The translations under genes and the position numbers were made by a program. A DNA stretch of 64,000 bases from Forficula auricularia (taxonomy: Eukaryota; Arthropoda; Insecta; Dermaptera; Forficulidae): NCBI GenBank assembly GCA_024734495.1, contig JALMQS010000075.1, positions 2,162,935 through 2,226,934 on the forward strand, in the 5' to 3' direction. A model generated the notes under the pieces. It had not been told where the DNA came from and did no database searches. It saw nothing but the letters and a program-made list of their open reading frames with translations. Of the stretch, positions 44,823 to 58,422 are shown piece after piece (within the stretch, counting starts at the first letter, position 1; each line of letters begins with the position of its first letter).

Positions 44823-45444
44823 GGGTGGTCCTTATTTTGGGTATTTTCGAATTTTTACACTGACAGAGCCTCATATGGTTCGAAATAAATGAAAAAAAAA
44901 ATCCTCCAAGTTTCAAGGTTCTATCTCAATTTTAACCTGTGCCGCATAGCGATGAAAGTTTCCCATCTCAATAACATAGGGTTTTTGCCATTGAACGATT
45001 AATCTTTTATTCTGGCCAAAGTAATAGTTCAAAAAATTTGAAACTCTCTAGACTTTATTCTTAAAATAGTACATATCCTTCAGAATTTTTATAGATTTTT
45101 AGCTATTATAATTTTGTAGTTACAGCTAGATAAACTACTGTTATATCTTAGTGTTACTAAGTTATAGGCTCCAAAATTATAATAGCTAAAAATCTGTAAA
45201 AATTCTTAGAGATAGCTAGTATTATGAGAATAAAGTCTACAGAGTTTCAAATTTTTTGAACCATTACTTTGGGCGGAATAAAAAATTGATCGTTCAATAC
45301 CAAAAAACTTATAGCTTTTCGTTTCGACACAGGTTAAAATTGAGATAGAGACTTGAAACATGGGGGATATTTTTTTATCTATTTCGAACCATATAAGCCC
45401 ATGTCAGCGTAAAAATTCGAAAATACTTAAAATAAGGACCACCC
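44823..45444. mobile_element. TA-flanked MITE (copy 2)
   Basis: Ends GGGTGGTCCTTATTTTGGGT and AAATAAGGACCACCC inverted between TA dinucleotides (44821-44822, 45445-45446). Internal arms inverted around 45145. Confidence 0.82.
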
Positions 45445-45446
45445 TA

Positions 45447-46659
45447 CTCCGCATGCTGTGTTCTATGATATTACTTTATTAAGCTCTTTGTCAAAATCAA
45501 TTCAAAATCACAATTAATAATTATAATTTTTTAAAAAAAAAAATAAAAATAATAAAACTTGTTCTATTGATATAAATATTAAATACATTTGAATTTTTTT
45601 AAGGGATTCAAATTTTTTTCAATAATATTAAAATTAGAGGAGTGGGGGAGAAGGTGGAGACCCCTACGGACGAAAACGGAGTAATTAGTTGGGACGCCAC
45701 CTCGGGCCTTGCAACATCTCCCGGTGTTTAATGGTATGTAATTTCTAAATTTTCTCTAAATTCCAATTTACAATAATAGAAATAATGCTTGCCTAAAGTA
45801 GAGCATGTTGTAGCAATAGTTTTGCATATTACATAATATAACATTGAATTTTTGCCATGCTAATTTATGGCGTTTGAATGGGGAAGAAAAGTGTTCTGGT
45901 CTAATATTCTTTCTCTTTGAGTTGATATATAATGAAGCACACATTATTATTTAACATATTTTTTCAAAATATCAGACAAATTAATGGATAATTCAATGGG
46001 GTTAGTTTTATTTTATCCTGAGGGCAAGAATTCTACATTAAAATTTTTCTAAAATTATTTTATTTTTCTGCTATTACAATATCTTTTGTAGATTTAAGCC
46101 TTTCATTCAAAAATTTGACTGGTTATTATCTTACACCAAATTACACATATTTTCACACCCTCTCAAAAAAACATATACACAATGATATATTCTTATCCCA
46201 TTGTAGCTGAGTAAATGTGCTTTGTTCCCGAAGACATAAAAAAGCCCATGATTTTTTAAAAAATAATTCTAGTTTTGAGCCTAATCTTACGGTCAGGTGA
46301 GATTTTTATTTTTTATTTTAATTTTTCTAACTTTATATGTAAAGAGAAGCTCAAGAGAGTTAATATTATTTAGTTTGATCAAGGAATATAATTATTGAGT
46401 TTGGGCCAACGCAGCAAAAACAGGCTCAGACATGTTCATCTCATGTGCGTGTGTTTCATACTCTGTTAGTATTAGTGAGTTGACCGAATTGTTTGGAGAT
46501 AATAATTTATTCCAGAAGCGTCCAAGGCACTTCTTGAACTATCTATTTATTTATTATTTTCACTTATTGATATAAATTATTGATTTCATTTTATTAAAAT
46601 AAAATAGATTAAAAATTTTATCAACATTATTTTTCTATAGATTATTTTTTTAGGGAATT
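45447..46659. other. Unassigned sequence with one coding-like patch
   Basis: At 45640-45736 a GC-rich plus frame reads GVGEKVETPTDENGVISW, then DATSGLATSPGV and stop, between AATTAG and ATG|GTATGT. It could be a decayed exon or element remnant. The rest is AT-rich. Confidence 0.3.
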
Positions 46660-47030
46660 TACGCCTGGCCTCTCTCTTTTATTTAATATTTAATAAAATC
46701 ATTATAATCATTTAAGGGGGGAGGGTCAAAAATGAAAATCTAGGCCCTTGAACCAAACTCTACCAAATTTTCTACCATATACATAATCACTGGGTCCCCA
46801 GAAGAATAAAAATCCAAAAACACACCGCCCAAAATGGGGGGAGGTTAAAAAATGAAAATCTAGACCCTTGGATTAAACTCAACAAAATTTTGTATACATA
46901 AACACTGGGCCCCCAGAAGACTAAAAATGCAAAAACTAATCACCCAAAATGCGGCGAGATCAAAAAATGAAAATCATTTCATTTTTTGACCTCCCCTCCA
47001 TTTTAGGTGGTTAGTTTTTGGATTTTTATT
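46660..47030 (+). mobile_element. C/G-run repeat family, partial copy
   Basis: Three tandem internal units (CAAAATGGGGGGAGG, ACTGGGTCCCCAGAAG) with both ends missing. Confidence 0.6.
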
Positions 47031-47359
47031 TTTTCAAATAGTATTCATAAAGTAGTATAAAAATATTTTTCATTTCAATATCACCCACTAATAATATTTC
47101 TCTATACAGTTATCGAATTGATATAATAAAAATGCTTAAAAAAATTAAATAACTTCTCCTTTATACAAATATTGAAATAAAATTTTATTTTTCAAGTGAA
47201 ATAATTAATTCACTCAATAGAATATAAAATTGATATAAAATTCTTAATTTAGATTAGATAATTTTAGGAAGCTCATTTGAATTATTTTTGGTTAGAGCCA
47301 GAAGCAATTCAATTTTGAGGCCTCTCTCTAAATATTTTCAATTACCCTACACTCTACAG

Positions 47360-47683
47360 CAGAGATTCTTAACAGGGGGGCCGCAAAAATATTAGAATTT
47401 TTTAAGTTTTTTTATCTTTACAAATAAAAAAAATATGTTACTAGTTTTTACAAGTGATGACAAATGAATTTAATGACATCACAATATTCTTAAACATGGT
47501 TAAACTAAATGAAAACTTTGAGCGCATAGGTAAATTTGACCCAAACAATCAAGATAGACAAAATTACAAGTTGAATGAGGGGGGGGGTACTGGCCGCGAA
47601 AATATTTTACGATTTTAAGTGGTCCGCGAATATATTTTCGGATTTTAAGGGGGCTGCGACTAATAAAAGGTTAAGAATCACTG
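47360..47683. mobile_element. Non-autonomous hAT related to the transposase fragment at 24194-24777
   Basis: Begins CAGAGATTCTTAACAGGGG and ends AGGTTAAGAATCACTG. Flanked by CTCTACAG/CCCTACAG (7 of 8). Its first 65 bp share ATATTAGAATTTTTTAAGTTT with the end region of the transposase copy, so both belong to one family. Confidence 0.82.
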
Positions 47684-47691
47684 CCCTACAG

Positions 47692-48771
47692 TACACTTGT
47701 CAATTTAATTTAGGGAATACTCCTAAATTATTAATGATTTTCATTATAAAAAATAATAATGAAATAAAATACTTTTTCTCTTAAGAGCTGTATTTTGAAG
47801 TACCCTTGATTTATGAGGAGGAGGCGCGCGCCTCAGTCGCCACTGCAGAAAACCGTACACTCAAGGGTGTCCTTATGAGGTGGGGGTGGGCAGGGGACCA
47901 AAGCCAAAGATTTCAAGCTCTGATTTTTTTGAAATGTTTTAAGAAGATAAATATTGTTTTTAATCTAACTTTTTAAGATATCCAGTGAATTTAATTTTCT
48001 TATTTTGTATTAAATTATTATATATGTATATAATTAGAATTTTAACTTATGATTAAATATATATTGAGGTTTTACTGGCCCCTCTGGGAAAATTCCTGCT
48101 GACGCCCATGCGAACACTGTCTAGTAGATATGTATTTTTGATTAAAAGATTCAAATTCGAATTTGAAATCGATTAACAATTAGAGGCGCCTGTGGCGCCT
48201 CTTTAACAATGGCAGTAACAAAGAGAGCATTCATCTCTAAAATGAATTCACATTTTCGCCAGACATTTGGAATTATTTTGAAATAAATTTTATTTTAAAA
48301 ATTACAAATGGCTTTATTAAATATCCATCAAACAAGGAACATCTTTAGTTCTAAATTACCACAGAGAGCAAATAATATAATGGATCAAGAGTCTATTTGC
48401 TATTTGTTTTGTGAATTAAAAAGGAGATGAGGGTTATCAAAGCATTTGATTGTAAGTAATCGATTAAATTAATTTTATTTTACATTTCGAATTTTACTTT
48501 CTTCTCTGTTAATATCAAGCAAAATTAATGGTGTTTACAGAAGAATCAAGTTGGAACGATGTAATTAATATGATTTGTTAAAAATAACATCCCTGTGGTG
48601 ATTTTGTGTATGTGCGTGAAAATATGTTCTGATATAATTATTATTATTTTTTAATTCAATGAAAAATTAAGCATTCAATTTTTGAGCTCTTAGCCATAAT
48701 TTTATTTAAGCACAAGCCAGACATGTAGTCAAATTATTTTTCGAGAGAGAGCACCAAAGTATTAAAGAAAA
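47692..48771. other. Unassigned sequence
   Basis: GGCGCGCGCCTCAGTCGCCACTG (47823) and GACGCCCATGCGAACACTG (48100) look like hAT debris. GGCGCCTGTGGCGCC near 48185 is a short palindrome. Otherwise nothing. Confidence 0.35.
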
Positions 48772-49440
48772 ATAAACTTATTTTAGCCATTCACATGACT
48801 TTAACATACACCCTGTCCCCCTCTCTTATATTTAATATTTAATAAAATTATTTATAATTATTTAGGGGCTCAGTTTTTGCATTTTTAGTTTTCTGGGGTC
48901 CCACTGATTATGTATACAAAATTTGGTTGAAGGGCCTAGATTTTTATTTTTTGCCCCCTCCCCCCAATTTCGGGTCCCAAAAAAATATTTTCGTTATTAT
49001 AGGTATAATTCGTTTTTATTGTTTTTTTTTTTAGTTTGAAAATATTATAATTTTAATTTTAAACACCCTTCACCCCCTCCTTAATTTCACCAAAATCTAA
49101 TCAGCTCTTAATCTCAACGCACAAAAACTACATGTGAAATTTGGTTTTGACATTCACACTAGTTTTTGTGCTAGCTCGTCCACAAAAATTTAGTAACGCA
49201 CAGACTAACAGACATTTTGATAAAACAGTTATTATCTCGAAAAATATAATTTTTTCGATGTTCACTTATTAGGGCTTTTATGTAGACCGAAATGACATGG
49301 TTTTTTTTAATCAAAATAGTTTCAGCCGTTTTTGGGATATTTCGAAAAAACGAAGCAAAAAAATAACACTTTTTCTATTGGCGATTACAATACTTGACCA
49401 TATCCTGTATGGTAAAATAAATACCCTGTATGGTAAAGTA
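48772..49440 (-). mobile_element. C/G-run repeat family, copy 4
   Basis: Same ends as copy 1, with an insertion-like AT stretch near 48990-49060. Confidence 0.7.
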
Positions 49441-49655
49441 AAAAAAAATATTTTTATAAAATTACTATATGTAGGTAATTTGTAAGTTATTGATATAAAA
49501 ATATTGGAATAAAAGCTACTATTTTAAATTAAATTGTATGTTAATTTACTTTTACATTTAGTGTCAATCAGAGAGTTTCGGGGGGAGGGGGGGGGCTGGC
49601 CGGGCCCCAAATAATTTTTTATGTATAGGTCCCCTGGGAACGTATCTGCCCCTAG

Positions 49656-49663
49656 TATATAAA
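49656..49663 (+). promoter_or_regulatory. TATA box candidate
   Basis: TATATAAA followed by GC-richer sequence, about 320 bp upstream of a good donor. A perfect CRE-like TGACGTCA is at 49818-49825. Confidence 0.35.
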
Positions 49664-49689
49664 GTATGAGCGTGCGTTCTAATCATAGC

Positions 49690-52090
49690 GCAAGTGCGAT
49701 TAAGATAAGAACTTCTATCTTGGTCTCTTTCCCTTTCATTAGATATCGGCAGAAGCGTGTGTGAATGAATTACATATATTTCTGATATTATATTATTATT
49801 TTATTCGCTATTAGGTGTGACGTCACAGCTGCTGATTCAAGTTTCGACTTGTTGAGGCGCCCTAGACCCCGCCAATTCAGTTCAGTGGCATCCATCATAC
49901 TCGTAATTACTCCGTGTAATTATTTAAGAAATTTTTCATTCGATTGACGATTTATAAAATTTACAATCTCAAATACAGGTGAGTTATAATATATCTATTA
50001 TATTAAAAGTAGTGTAATATTTGTAATGATATTTTAATTTGTATTTTCGAAATATTCCAATATTTGTGCATTTTCAAGCAAAATAGGAGATCTTATGCTT
50101 AAGTAATTTCATAAAGCAAGGTATAATAAATAAACAGCTAACTTGGAGGGGAGCATTTAGTCAGATATCCTATGTGATTTTTATTTTTTTGTGTATTAGT
50201 ATTTAAATAGTGCAAATTGATGTAAGGGTTATATTATATTCAGTCAAATTTTTTGCTGTGAGCTAGAGCTTGAAGGCAGAAAATATATATTCATTAGTTT
50301 TTAAGGAATTTGGTGTTGGTACTTTCTGAAACATTTAGTATCCAATAATTTATATATTCATTATTTATTTGAGTTATTAATCGTGATTTTATTTTTCAGT
50401 CATCATCTGTTTCTTGAGCATTGAGCCAGAAAAGTCGTATCATAGTGTGTGTATTCGTCATGGCATCAACCGCAATCTCTTAATGTAAGTTTCAAAATAT
50501 TATCTATTTTTTAAATCATTAGAAATGTTTTGAATGAAACTGATGGTATTTTAGTAAGGTATAGGTATTCTGATTGGAATACACAACGTTTCGACACCTA
50601 ATTTTAATCGTTTTCAAGTGTTATAAAAAAAGTCTCTATCTAAATTCAAAAAATGTTCTTCATCATTTGAAAACAAATTTATATTCATGTTCATTGTGTC
50701 TTTTGATGAGAATATCTCATTATAAATGTCGTCACTGTAGCTTTTTTTACTGATAAAGCAAATTTTCCAATATTCGAATTTAACCTATACCTACTAATAC
50801 TAATATTGACCTTTTTACTTTATTTATTTTGCTTTTTGAAATTTTTTGAAATTTTCTTTTTATTAAATTCGACTTCTACTTTGAAATTTTTCATTATGTA
50901 CCTATTTGCTTTATTTATATAAACATTTTATTTTACTTGTCTAATTGTATAAATAATATGTATAGGAATTTTGAGTCTTTTAATGTTTTATTTAATATAT
51001 CTTAGTTTTTTTTTATTATCTTTGAATAGAAGGTAATAAATTTGAACGTTTTGGGCGATTCTTATATTAAAGCGCACAATCGGTCACTTCACACGTTATG
51101 CATATTATACCTTTCCTTGGCACAGTCAAATTGATTCTTTAATCGGTCCAATTTTGATTCTTAGAATTTCTTTATTTTATATTTTAATAAAATTCTTAAT
51201 AAATAGAAATCTATAATATTAATTATCCAATTTTTTCGAGTAAAATAAGGGACTCATTTTTCGAAATTTCTATAGTGTATTTTACATTCGAAATTCAGTA
51301 TCGAATCCTCATTTAATTCGAAATAATTTAATAAATTTTGGGAACAAGTTTTCTAAATTTCTCTAGTATATTTACAATTGAATTCAGAGTCGAATACTTT
51401 TGTAATTAAATTATACTTTTTTCAATTCAAAAATTGCATGGATTTAATTTAATTATTTTACTATTTCAAATTTTTTATAAGCTCATTTGCAGAGCTGAGG
51501 GCCTTGATGATGAGCCTGAAAATAACGTTTCTAAGTTAATAAAATATTTTTGAGTTTTTTAATTTAACATGGATTAAAATTTTAATTAAACCAATTATTT
51601 TACATGAATTTATGCATACATTGTTTTGAGCTTCGATTCCGGAGATTACTTCTCCACCATCGAGTGTCCTTGACCATCTTTAGTCCTTGTTTTTAATAAG
51701 AGGAAAAAACTAATTAAAGAAAAAAACCTCTTTTCCGATAATTATTCCAATACCATATTGAATTCCTTCAATCCCCAATTCCACTCCCCTCCAATCCCAT
51801 CCATTATAATCCGATTAAAATTTTAATATAATTTTTCATTTTAATAAATCCTTTCATTATATTTTTTAGTATAAAATAAGTATTTTATCATTTGCTAAAA
51901 TTCCTTTAATTATTTTTAATTTTAATCAAATTATTTCTCAATATAGCATCAACCTACCAGCGATATCACCGGCTCTGATCTTCAAAGAAATCTTCAAATT
52001 TCTTCAGCAACGTCATGCTGTATCTACAAAGCATCGAGCACAGCATTCAGTCATCCATCTGGACCAAATAAACAAGGTTTTTACTTATGC
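49690..52090 (+). ncRNA. Possible short spliced transcript (three exons)
   Basis: Exon 1 ends CAG|GTGAGT (49978). Exon 2 is 50400-50484 between TTTTTCAG and AAT|GTAAGT. Exon 3 starts 51947 after CAATATAG and reaches AATAAA at 52067-52072. The ATG in exon 2 gives only seven codons. A frame without ATG stays open across exons 2-3 (IICFLSIEPEKSYHSV, then FKEIFKFLQQRHAVSTK) but stops soon upstream in exon 1. It could be a noncoding RNA, 5' exons of a gene or a retroelement leader. Confidence 0.3.
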
Positions 52091-53939
52091 ATTGGCGCAA
52101 TAGATTCTGGGGTGTCAATTTCCAAATTTAGTTCAAAACAAACTCTTTCGGACTTGTTTGATTTTTTATTCAGTTTAGTCACTTGTAGTTTAGCTCCATA
52201 GGATGCATAGTATAGGATTTTGTCTTTCAGGTTTTTCTTTTTGCCCTACCCCCTTTTTCTCTTATTAGATTTCATATAAAACATAGTTGAGAAAATTTAT
52301 ATAGAAATTTAAATAAAATTACAGAATTGGAATACTCTTAAAATATATATGTTAAAGAGTTAATTTTTATATAATAATTCAATGATTTTTACTTAGAAAA
52401 ATACAAATATAATTTATTTCAATATTATCCGATTAATAATCTTTCTCTCCACAGGTATCAAATGTATAATAAAACAATTATAAAAACTCAAATACCTCTT
52501 CTGTTTATTCAAATATTGAAATAAAATTATATTTGTTCAATTGAAAAAATAAAATAATAAATTTTTTTATAGGAAATTTAGAATCATTGGTTAGTTAAAT
52601 TTATTTCGGCTAAATCTAAATAGTATGTATTTAAGTTTTAATATTCACCCCTATTTGCTTCTAAATAAAAAACAACCCTTCCTCCTTTGAATATTAAAAT
52701 GAAATACAATTCTCTTTTCAAAATTTTAAATTCTCCTTTTGAGAATTTAATTATTGGAGATCAAATTAGGATTTTCAGAGTCCCATCATCATTTAGGTTC
52801 TCCGAGGCTCTCCGAGAATGAGGGTTAGTTGGTCTTCGCTTCACAAAGTAAGACTGATTAGGGCTCGTTGTTAGAATTCAGTCACTTAAGTGTTGCATTT
52901 AATGTGCTGCAGAGATTCTCTTTCAGAGACCCAGCCCTCGACCACCGAGGGATTCATCATCAACTTGGTACCTTATCTATGATTAGGGTTGAGATGTGCA
53001 TACTTATCCCATGTTTAAGGGATTCTCTTTTGGCTCATTTTTTCAAGAAATATTTCAAAATTGATGCACATCTCTTTATCAGTAGATTATATTGCTTATA
53101 AATATTATTATCAATTAAATATGGTTAGATTTTGGGGGAGCTCGCCAATGCCAACAAATAAAACATGATAAGAAAAAATCAAAATATATAACAAAAACAA
53201 AATACAAATAAATTTATTATATATAAATAATATTGACAGACCGATCCAACTTTTTGATTTCTCAAAGCAAATGAAACATCTCCACATAGAACAATTATAA
53301 AATATATATCATTTAAAATTTTAACAAAACTATCATGTGCAAATTACTTTAAAAATCTCAACTAAATTAATTCTCAAAATCAAATATTAAATTATTTTAT
53401 AAAAATACTATATTTTGAAAACTAACACACATAAAATTCTATCAAATTTATCATAAAATTTTTATTAAAAACATATGAACATACCTAATTTTTATTTTTT
53501 GTAATCTTATGGATGATTTTTTTTTTCGGTTAATAATTCATACACCTTGAAATTTTTTTTATTTCCAACTTAAAAATCATTTCTCCCATTTTTTTTTCTT
53601 TATATTTACAAATATTAAATTATACCATGATGTGGAGATTCACAAAGACACTAAACAAATTATTACCTAAATAATTCTTAATAATTTTTTCAAAAATTTA
53701 TTTATTTGATTCAAATTTTTTATTTTTAATATATAGGTAATACAAATTTAATATTTTTTCCTTATTTTTTATACCTATACCTAACTACTTTTAATTAAAA
53801 TTTAAAAAGACATTAAATATTTATTAATAGTTTATGAAGTTAATACAAAGTACATTTTTCTAAAAAAATATTTAGTAAAAATAATAATTAATAAACATCT
53901 ATATATAAAAGTAATAATCATAATTATAAAAAAAATAGT
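52091..53939. other. Unassigned AT-rich sequence
   Basis: A patch with CAGAGATTCTCTTTCAGAGA and CCCTCGACCACCGAGGG (52900-52960) is less AT-rich. No gene recognised. Confidence 0.4.
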
Positions 53940-54830
53940 TGCTTTGAGGATTCATTATCCATTGGGTGTGAGTCTGTCGCCCGGAGCCTGCAGGTTTTCC
54001 TCTTGGGTCCATTAGAGGGGAGATCATGCTCAGTGTTTTCCATCTTAGGCCTCTGCTGGACATTTGTTGTTGTCTAGATTTTAAGTTTAGCTGTGAGGAT
54101 GCCCTCTAATCTTAGCTAGTTCGCTCTGGTTAGGTCCTTAATTGTGCATGTGTTAGCTGTAGGGTCCAGCAGAGAGCTAATATCGAAGTCACTGTCTTGT
54201 TCTCGCCACGAACGAACCACGAGGGGAGTCGGCCAGACCGGAGTTATCGGTTGAGGTCCAGGTCTCCTCTAATCTTAAGATGCGATGCGATTTCGGGAGA
54301 TCAATTTGATCTCACACAATATAGCCAGTGAACAAGGGTTCGATGCTAGATTTTGCCCGGTGAATGACTCCAGGAGGAGTGCCTCTTATTTCCGGATCTG
54401 CCCGGAACACGTGCGTAGACTTCAGGAAATTTTTGGGCGATGACTGACAGAAAGATCCTCTACCTTTGTAAACTCATTTGTACATCTCTCTGACAGTCAA
54501 TGCTGTTGCGCTTTCGGATCTAGGGACGGAATATCCAGACAGACAAACAACAAAAGATCATAAGATCGTCTACTGTGGGTATTCCCCGAAGAGGCTCTCC
54601 TGTTGCTAGGGACTGTGCGATGCGTTACCCGCCTTGGTTTCGGTCGCCTCACAATTAAAGTGCCCCTTTCGTCTCTTATACCTATACAGGTACAGGCTAG
54701 GTAGGATCTCTTTCAGGAGCCCTGGGCTCATTTACTGGGGTCTAAAGAATCAAACTTCTTCTTCACTGGCCGGTTCTCGCGATGCGCGGTTTCCGACTCA
54801 AAAAGTCCAAATCTTTCGTTTTTAAATTGA
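53940..54830. other. GC-enriched block of unknown identity
   Basis: About 0.9 kb with near-even base composition and no frame over about 63 codons, sharply bounded by AT-rich DNA. No tRNA, rRNA or element end that I recognise. Confidence 0.4.
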
Positions 54831-57800
54831 AATTATGAGAATTTCATTTGAAGCGATTGACCCTTGGACTTCGCGATTTTATTTGAGAACAAATCCAAAC
54901 CAAATTTCTTTGTAATCAAATGATGAGATATTTGATTCAAAGCAATTATGCCATTTGGATTAGTGTAGAGGCAAAAGTGTATTATTTATTTATTATTTGT
55001 TGCCTCTGGTTGTCTACTTCTATTTACAAAGATTTTTCTTTGTAAATGGAAGTGTAAACTAATATTTTTTGAGCTATGTCTTAGAGCTTAGAATGTCTCT
55101 TCAGCTTGCACTTGTTTGGATGGCCACCAACTTCGCACCCAGACTTCTATATACCGAGTTTCTACATGGTAAATATACTTATACGTTTTTATTTGATAAA
55201 TAAAAGAAAATTTCGTTTTGAGAATGATATTTATTTTTATACTATAATTTATTTTGATCATATAAAGATTCTGAAAGTTCATCTTCCAAATTCTAGATTA
55301 GAATCTATTGGGGTTCGGCAATTGACATTTAGCCAACTTTTTTTTTTTTTTTTAATAAATACATTTAAGTAATTAATTAAATATTATGAGAAATGGAAGA
55401 GTGAAAAAATATATAGCTATTTGGATAACTGTAGATTTTAGCATCTCAGAAAATAGCTCACTCTCAAAGAAGTTTCAAAAGCACTCATCTAAATTATTTT
55501 GAATAAAAAAATAAAACTATTTTTATTTCGAAATTTTTCTTTTTTAATATAAGGAAAAATAAAGATGTTGTTTATAGACAACACCCCACTCTGTCTATAA
55601 TTTTAGTATTAAGTTTAAGGGCTAATATATAAATTTAAAACCGTTTTTTTACTAAAAAAAACCTGGTTTTCGAATTGAATAATTTTCTTTTCAAAACCGG
55701 TTTTTGAAAACCGACAAACCGTAATTTATGCAATATTAATCAGTTGACATAGAATAAGGAGGAAATTTTCTATTTATTTTATTTCATGATATACTAGCTG
55801 AGAGGCTTCGTCACCTAGATCCCCTCAAACTCCCCCCCCCCTAGGTTCTGTTCAAACTCATATAATAATTATAAGATGGCGAAATGCTTCACTTTTAACA
55901 TAATATCAAGAAAAAAAGGAAGTCAACTATTCAGTTCTATAAAGCATTCTTGTATATGGTAAAATAAAAAAGTTTGTATTTTCATTCAAATATAAGTATG
56001 TATCTTTAAAAAGAACAAATAGTGACTCGAGATCTTTTTATTGAAGTATTTGTGTAAAATAACTAATACAAGTAGTCGTGTAGAGTAAATGGAAAAAAAA
56101 ATTCAACTCATAATAATTTGAAATGAAAAAAGATCAAAAGTTTAGAGTGATTCGAATGAAAAATAGAGAAAGAAAGTATGAATGAAGTTTTTGTTGGCAA
56201 GTAATGATTTTACAAATAAAAAAATGATCCATCTTTCTTTATATAAGTCTCTCTAAAGAAAAAATGATATCTAAGGAACAAAAGAGAATCAAGTTTTAAT
56301 ATATTCAAAGAGATATTTTTTTTGAACTTCAAAAGTGTAAAAATATAAATTCTCCGCTAGGGGAAAAAATCATTGGACTTTGCGGAGAGTTTGATAGCTC
56401 TTTTTCAATCAATCAATTTTTAAAAGTAATTTTTTATTGCTGGTATTGAAAAAATAATGAAAAAATATGCACGGTCGAACAATCTCTATTAAATAATATT
56501 AAAATTGCTCTTTAAATATTCCAAATCGTTTTCAATAGATATATGTTAAAACTTATGAATCAAATATAAAATATACACGAAGGGCTATCAAAGTTATTTG
56601 GCCTTTAATCGTCCTGGAAGTTCACTTCACTTGATGGTAAATTGACATTATATAAAATGCAGTGAACCTATTTTGGCATATGCAGTACCTGCTGGTTATC
56701 TTAGCCTCAAGATCAAATCAGAGGCATTGGAGAGGTAATCCAGGACACTGCCATACACTACACTCCCGGAACATCGAGCGAAATTGTCCGAGTCGGTCTA
56801 GGAATGCAGAGATTGTTGGATAACGCTAAGCGACATTATCAGATCGGTTCAAACACAAGACCCAAACTAGTCTAAACCCCCTAATACTGGAACTCTACAG
56901 ACCTCAAGCTCATCCTCTCATAGCATCATCATTTTCTCTGATTCTTGCCTTTCTTTATAAATAACGGCAAAGAGGTTTTATTGCCTAGTAATTTTTCCTC
57001 TTACTCAAACATGGACTAAAGACATTACGCAAACCGAGCAGATCAAGAACAGTCAGATGGTCGAGGTATATCTGAAGTAAAACAAATAATGTACACGCTA
57101 CTGCATGTTAAATAATTGGTTCAATAAAATTTATTATTTATTATTTATAAAATATCACATTAAAAAATATTACTAGATTTTGGGTCTTTATTTTTTGAGC
57201 TCTCGAAGAATGTTGAAGAATTGAGCCAGACATTAGAAATACGCAGCGTCGCCTGCATTCTGTAGGGTGTGCATTCAAATAGAACACTCTGTGTTTGAGG
57301 TTGCATCGCTAGGCGTTTAATATTAATTAATTTCGGAGCTTATCGTAAAAAACATTTTCTATTTTAATCGTACATATCTCGTCTATGGTATGTCGCAGAG
57401 CTTTAGGATTTGAAATTTAAGCTAGCTTGAGGCTATCAGAAGTACCTCAAGATTTTGGCTAAAATCTAATGTAAGGAAGTTGTTGTTTAATTGAAGATTT
57501 TTGATATTTGGAAATTTCGTCTTTTTTTGATTTTCCCAAAATAGCTTTGAGGAAACACAAAGTGAAGTAATTTGAATAGACAAAATTGGTATGATTATTT
57601 CAAAAAAGGGAGAAACTAATGTGAAAGCTGTGTGGAGCTCAATTGATATTTTCTTATTTTTAGACTTTTTTATTTGAGTTCTTAAGATACAAATCGTAGA
57701 ATCTATTCAGTTCTTCGCATGGAAATACAAATATTTTGGCACCAGAATAACCTTTTCTCGATTTTCTATTACTGGTGTACCATATAATACAAAAGGAGGT

Positions 57801-58400
57801 CATATCTTCCAAATTTTCCCCAAGTTTTCCCATATGGTACACCATGGTTTGAAATCAACACACTTTTTCACATTTATATTTCGCCTTTGTAGCGGACATA
57901 CTCCCACACCATAGTATATAGTTACATAGAATAGGTGTCAGAGATACTACTTTTACTTTCACATTTATATTCTAAAGAATATAATGGGGAAGTATTGCGA
58001 TCGCCTGCCTGGGTCCAGACTCTGAGAGCTTAATTTCTAACGTGGTAATCAAATCATTGGGGGTATAGTTCACATCTATTTGAGCTGCAGAAGAAACAAA
58101 ATTTACGTCAACATCACTAGTAAAATTATGCTTTCATCACGGATGACAATTCTGTATTTCAGTATTTAAATTTTAAATATGTCATTACGAATGCAGTGAT
58201 AAGCCATATTATATCTAATAATGAATGGTTCTGGGACAAATCATGATTTTTTACTTCCTTTAATAAAAATTCTACTATTAAGTTTTAGTTTTAATTTATT
58301 GTTATAGTGTAATATATTTTTATACTTTTTTCGTTCAGATTCAGATGTGGTTCTATTACGACTATTACTGTTTATTTGTTTGTATATTTTTTAATCTTTG
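54831..58400. other. Unassigned AT-rich sequence
   Basis: A patch near 56600-56960 is more even in composition, with no supported exon. AGATTTTGGG-type blocks near 57175 belong to an old dispersed repeat. Confidence 0.4.
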
Positions 58401-58422
58401 ATAACAATGATCCTTAGAGATC

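Noticed and set aside
51480..51545. CTTGATGATGAGCC...AACGTTT as a hammerhead-like motif
   Set aside because: Core order and stems do not fit, and there is no partner arm.
53940..54830. Possible rRNA or tRNA cluster
   Set aside because: No conserved rRNA block or tRNA box pair could be identified. Left as unknown.
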